Source of the DNA: an uncultured Erysipelotrichaceae bacterium
GTDB taxonomy: Bacteria > Bacillota_I > Bacilli_A > Erysipelotrichales > Coprobacillaceae
Direction of reading: 5' to 3'
Assembly: GCA_900317015.1 (NCBI GenBank)
Contig: ONFH01000164.1
Coordinates: 1-7,007, forward strand
Length of the DNA stretch: 7,007 nucleotides
The position numbers were made by a program, and so were the translations under genes. Below the pieces are notes generated by a model. It was not told where the DNA came from and ran no database searches. It saw nothing but the letters and a program-made list of their open reading frames with translations. Shown piece by piece: positions 6,695 through 7,007 of the stretch. Within the stretch, counting starts at the first letter, position 1. Every line of letters begins with the position of its first letter.

Positions 6695-6720
6695 AGGCCG
6701 CTGAAATGCGGTCTTTTTTT
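6695..6720 (+). terminator. Intrinsic terminator of the DUF4250 gene
   Basis: GGCCGC (6696-6701), loop TGAAAT and GCGGTC (6708-6713), with one G-T wobble, followed by seven T residues. A6695 can extend the stem. It lies 12 bases after the stop codon. Confidence 0.85.
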
Positions 6721-6763
6721 ATACGAATCATGATCGTGGGAATGGTAAAGCAAAGGATTTTCT

Positions 6764-6781
6764 GTTAGATTGTAGTTAGAT
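6764..6781. repeat. GTTAGAT direct repeat, 11-bp period, upstream of the ABC gene
   Basis: GTTAGAT occurs at 6764-6770 and 6775-6781, exactly 11 bases apart (one helical turn), 36-53 bases before the ABC ATPase start. OmpR/PhoB-type response regulators bind direct repeats with this spacing and often control ABC export or antibiotic-resistance operons. No clear promoter boxes overlap it, so this is a tentative operator. Confidence 0.3.
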
Positions 6782-6816
6782 AAAACTAATTAGAGAGTGA
6801 TCAAAGGGAGGGCATT

Positions 6817-7007
6817 ATGTATTTAATGATGAAAGACGTGTGCCGTGACTATGAAAACGGTGCAGTCATTACCAAGGCCCTTGATCATGTAATCCTATCG
6901 ATAGACAAAGGGGAATTTTGTGTTCTATTAAAAAGGGCAGAGTACCACGTCCATATCTCTGATATGGGCGTGGATGAATGCCCCCTCACTGATTCTGAAT
7001 ATAAGAC
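6817..7007 (+). pseudogene. ABC transporter ATP-binding protein, 5' fragment, broken before Walker A
   Basis: The first 38 codons match the start of a MacB/LolD-like ABC ATPase: an MxxKDVCRDYENG segment with the aromatic A-loop residue (Y12), then TKALDHVILSIDKGEFCVLL. The family continues at once with the Walker A motif GPSGSGKST. Here codon 39 onward reads KRAEYHVHISDMGVDE, which has no glycine-rich loop and is encoded by the hairpin at 6945-6973. The ATP-binding site is therefore lost and the open frame to the window edge is a chimera. The start ATG is preceded by AAGGGAGG, a good ribosome site; ATGs at codons 4 and 5 are alternatives. Such ATPases normally pair with FtsX-like permeases downstream, which are not in the window. 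The cause is probably an inserted element beginning near 6931; the rest of the gene may lie beyond it. Confidence 0.75.
6931..7007 (+). mobile_element. Candidate IS200/IS605-type end (hairpin, probably left end), partial
   Basis: A 13-bp hairpin, CCACGTCCATATC (6945-6957) with GATATGGGCGTGG (6961-6973), has a TCT loop and one T-G wobble (T6950-G6968). A second stem, GGGCA (6935-6939) with TGCCC (6979-6983), encloses it across an internal loop. It starts where the ABC ATPase loses homology. Sequence and layout match the hairpin at 43-75: GGCAGAG-TACCAC before it and GTGGATGAAT after it. A subterminal hairpin about 15 nt from the junction and no inverted terminal repeat fit a left end of an IS200/IS605 element; the transposase or tnpB would lie right of the window. 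The opposite orientation (a right end read on the minus strand) cannot be excluded. Confidence 0.5.

Noticed and set aside
1..7007. CRISPR array, tRNA or rRNA genes, prophage or toxin-antitoxin genes.
   Set aside because: No regularly spaced repeats, cloverleaf or rRNA-like sequence, and no ORF resembling such families was found on either strand.

Overview
The window looks like a chromosomal segment of a low-GC Gram-positive bacterium (Bacillota). The evidence is the AT-rich intergenic DNA, AGGAGG-type ribosome binding sites, a T-box leader in front of an amino-acid gene, a DUF4250 small protein and multi-domain c-di-GMP proteins rich in PAS-like modules. A gut anaerobe of the Erysipelotrichia or Clostridia is my guess. 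The sequence does not fix the genus.

Layout. Positions 1-82 hold a hairpin that resembles the end of an IS200/IS605-type element, and it runs into the 3' end of a minus-strand PAS-GGDEF gene (22-978) whose GGDEF active site is destroyed. A 274-base divergent intergenic region (979-1252) carries promoters for that gene and for a large plus-strand gene (1253-4285). The large gene encodes about 1010 residues: a degenerate EAL domain, two PAS-like regions, a degenerate GGDEF-like region, a cysteine-rich PAS domain and an intact GGDEF domain. A strong bidirectional hairpin terminator (4284-4307) separates it from the convergent asparagine synthetase gene asnB (4324-5907, minus).

Upstream of asnB lie a consensus promoter (6219-6247) and a leader of about 280 nt. 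The leader has clear T-box stem I features and an AAC (Asn) specifier candidate, and it ends in an intrinsic terminator. It also contains a perfect 10-nt complement of the asnB Shine-Dalgarno region. asnB is therefore probably induced when uncharged tRNA-Asn accumulates, with a possible second, translational layer.

On the plus strand, after an AT-rich gap, come a monocistronic 59-residue DUF4250 gene (6504-6683) with its own promoter and terminator, and then the start of an ABC transporter ATPase (from 6817). The ATPase stops matching its family exactly where the Walker A motif should begin (about 6931). The sequence that follows folds into a long hairpin very similar to the one at positions 43-75, in the same orientation and with a T-G wobble at the same pair. 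I read the two hairpins as ends of related IS200/IS605-like elements that broke the genes at both edges of the window. No transposase gene is visible inside the window, so this remains inference.

The genes fall into separate functional units: c-di-GMP signalling (two divergent genes), asparagine synthesis (convergent, T-box controlled), an uncharacterised small protein, and a broken transporter gene.
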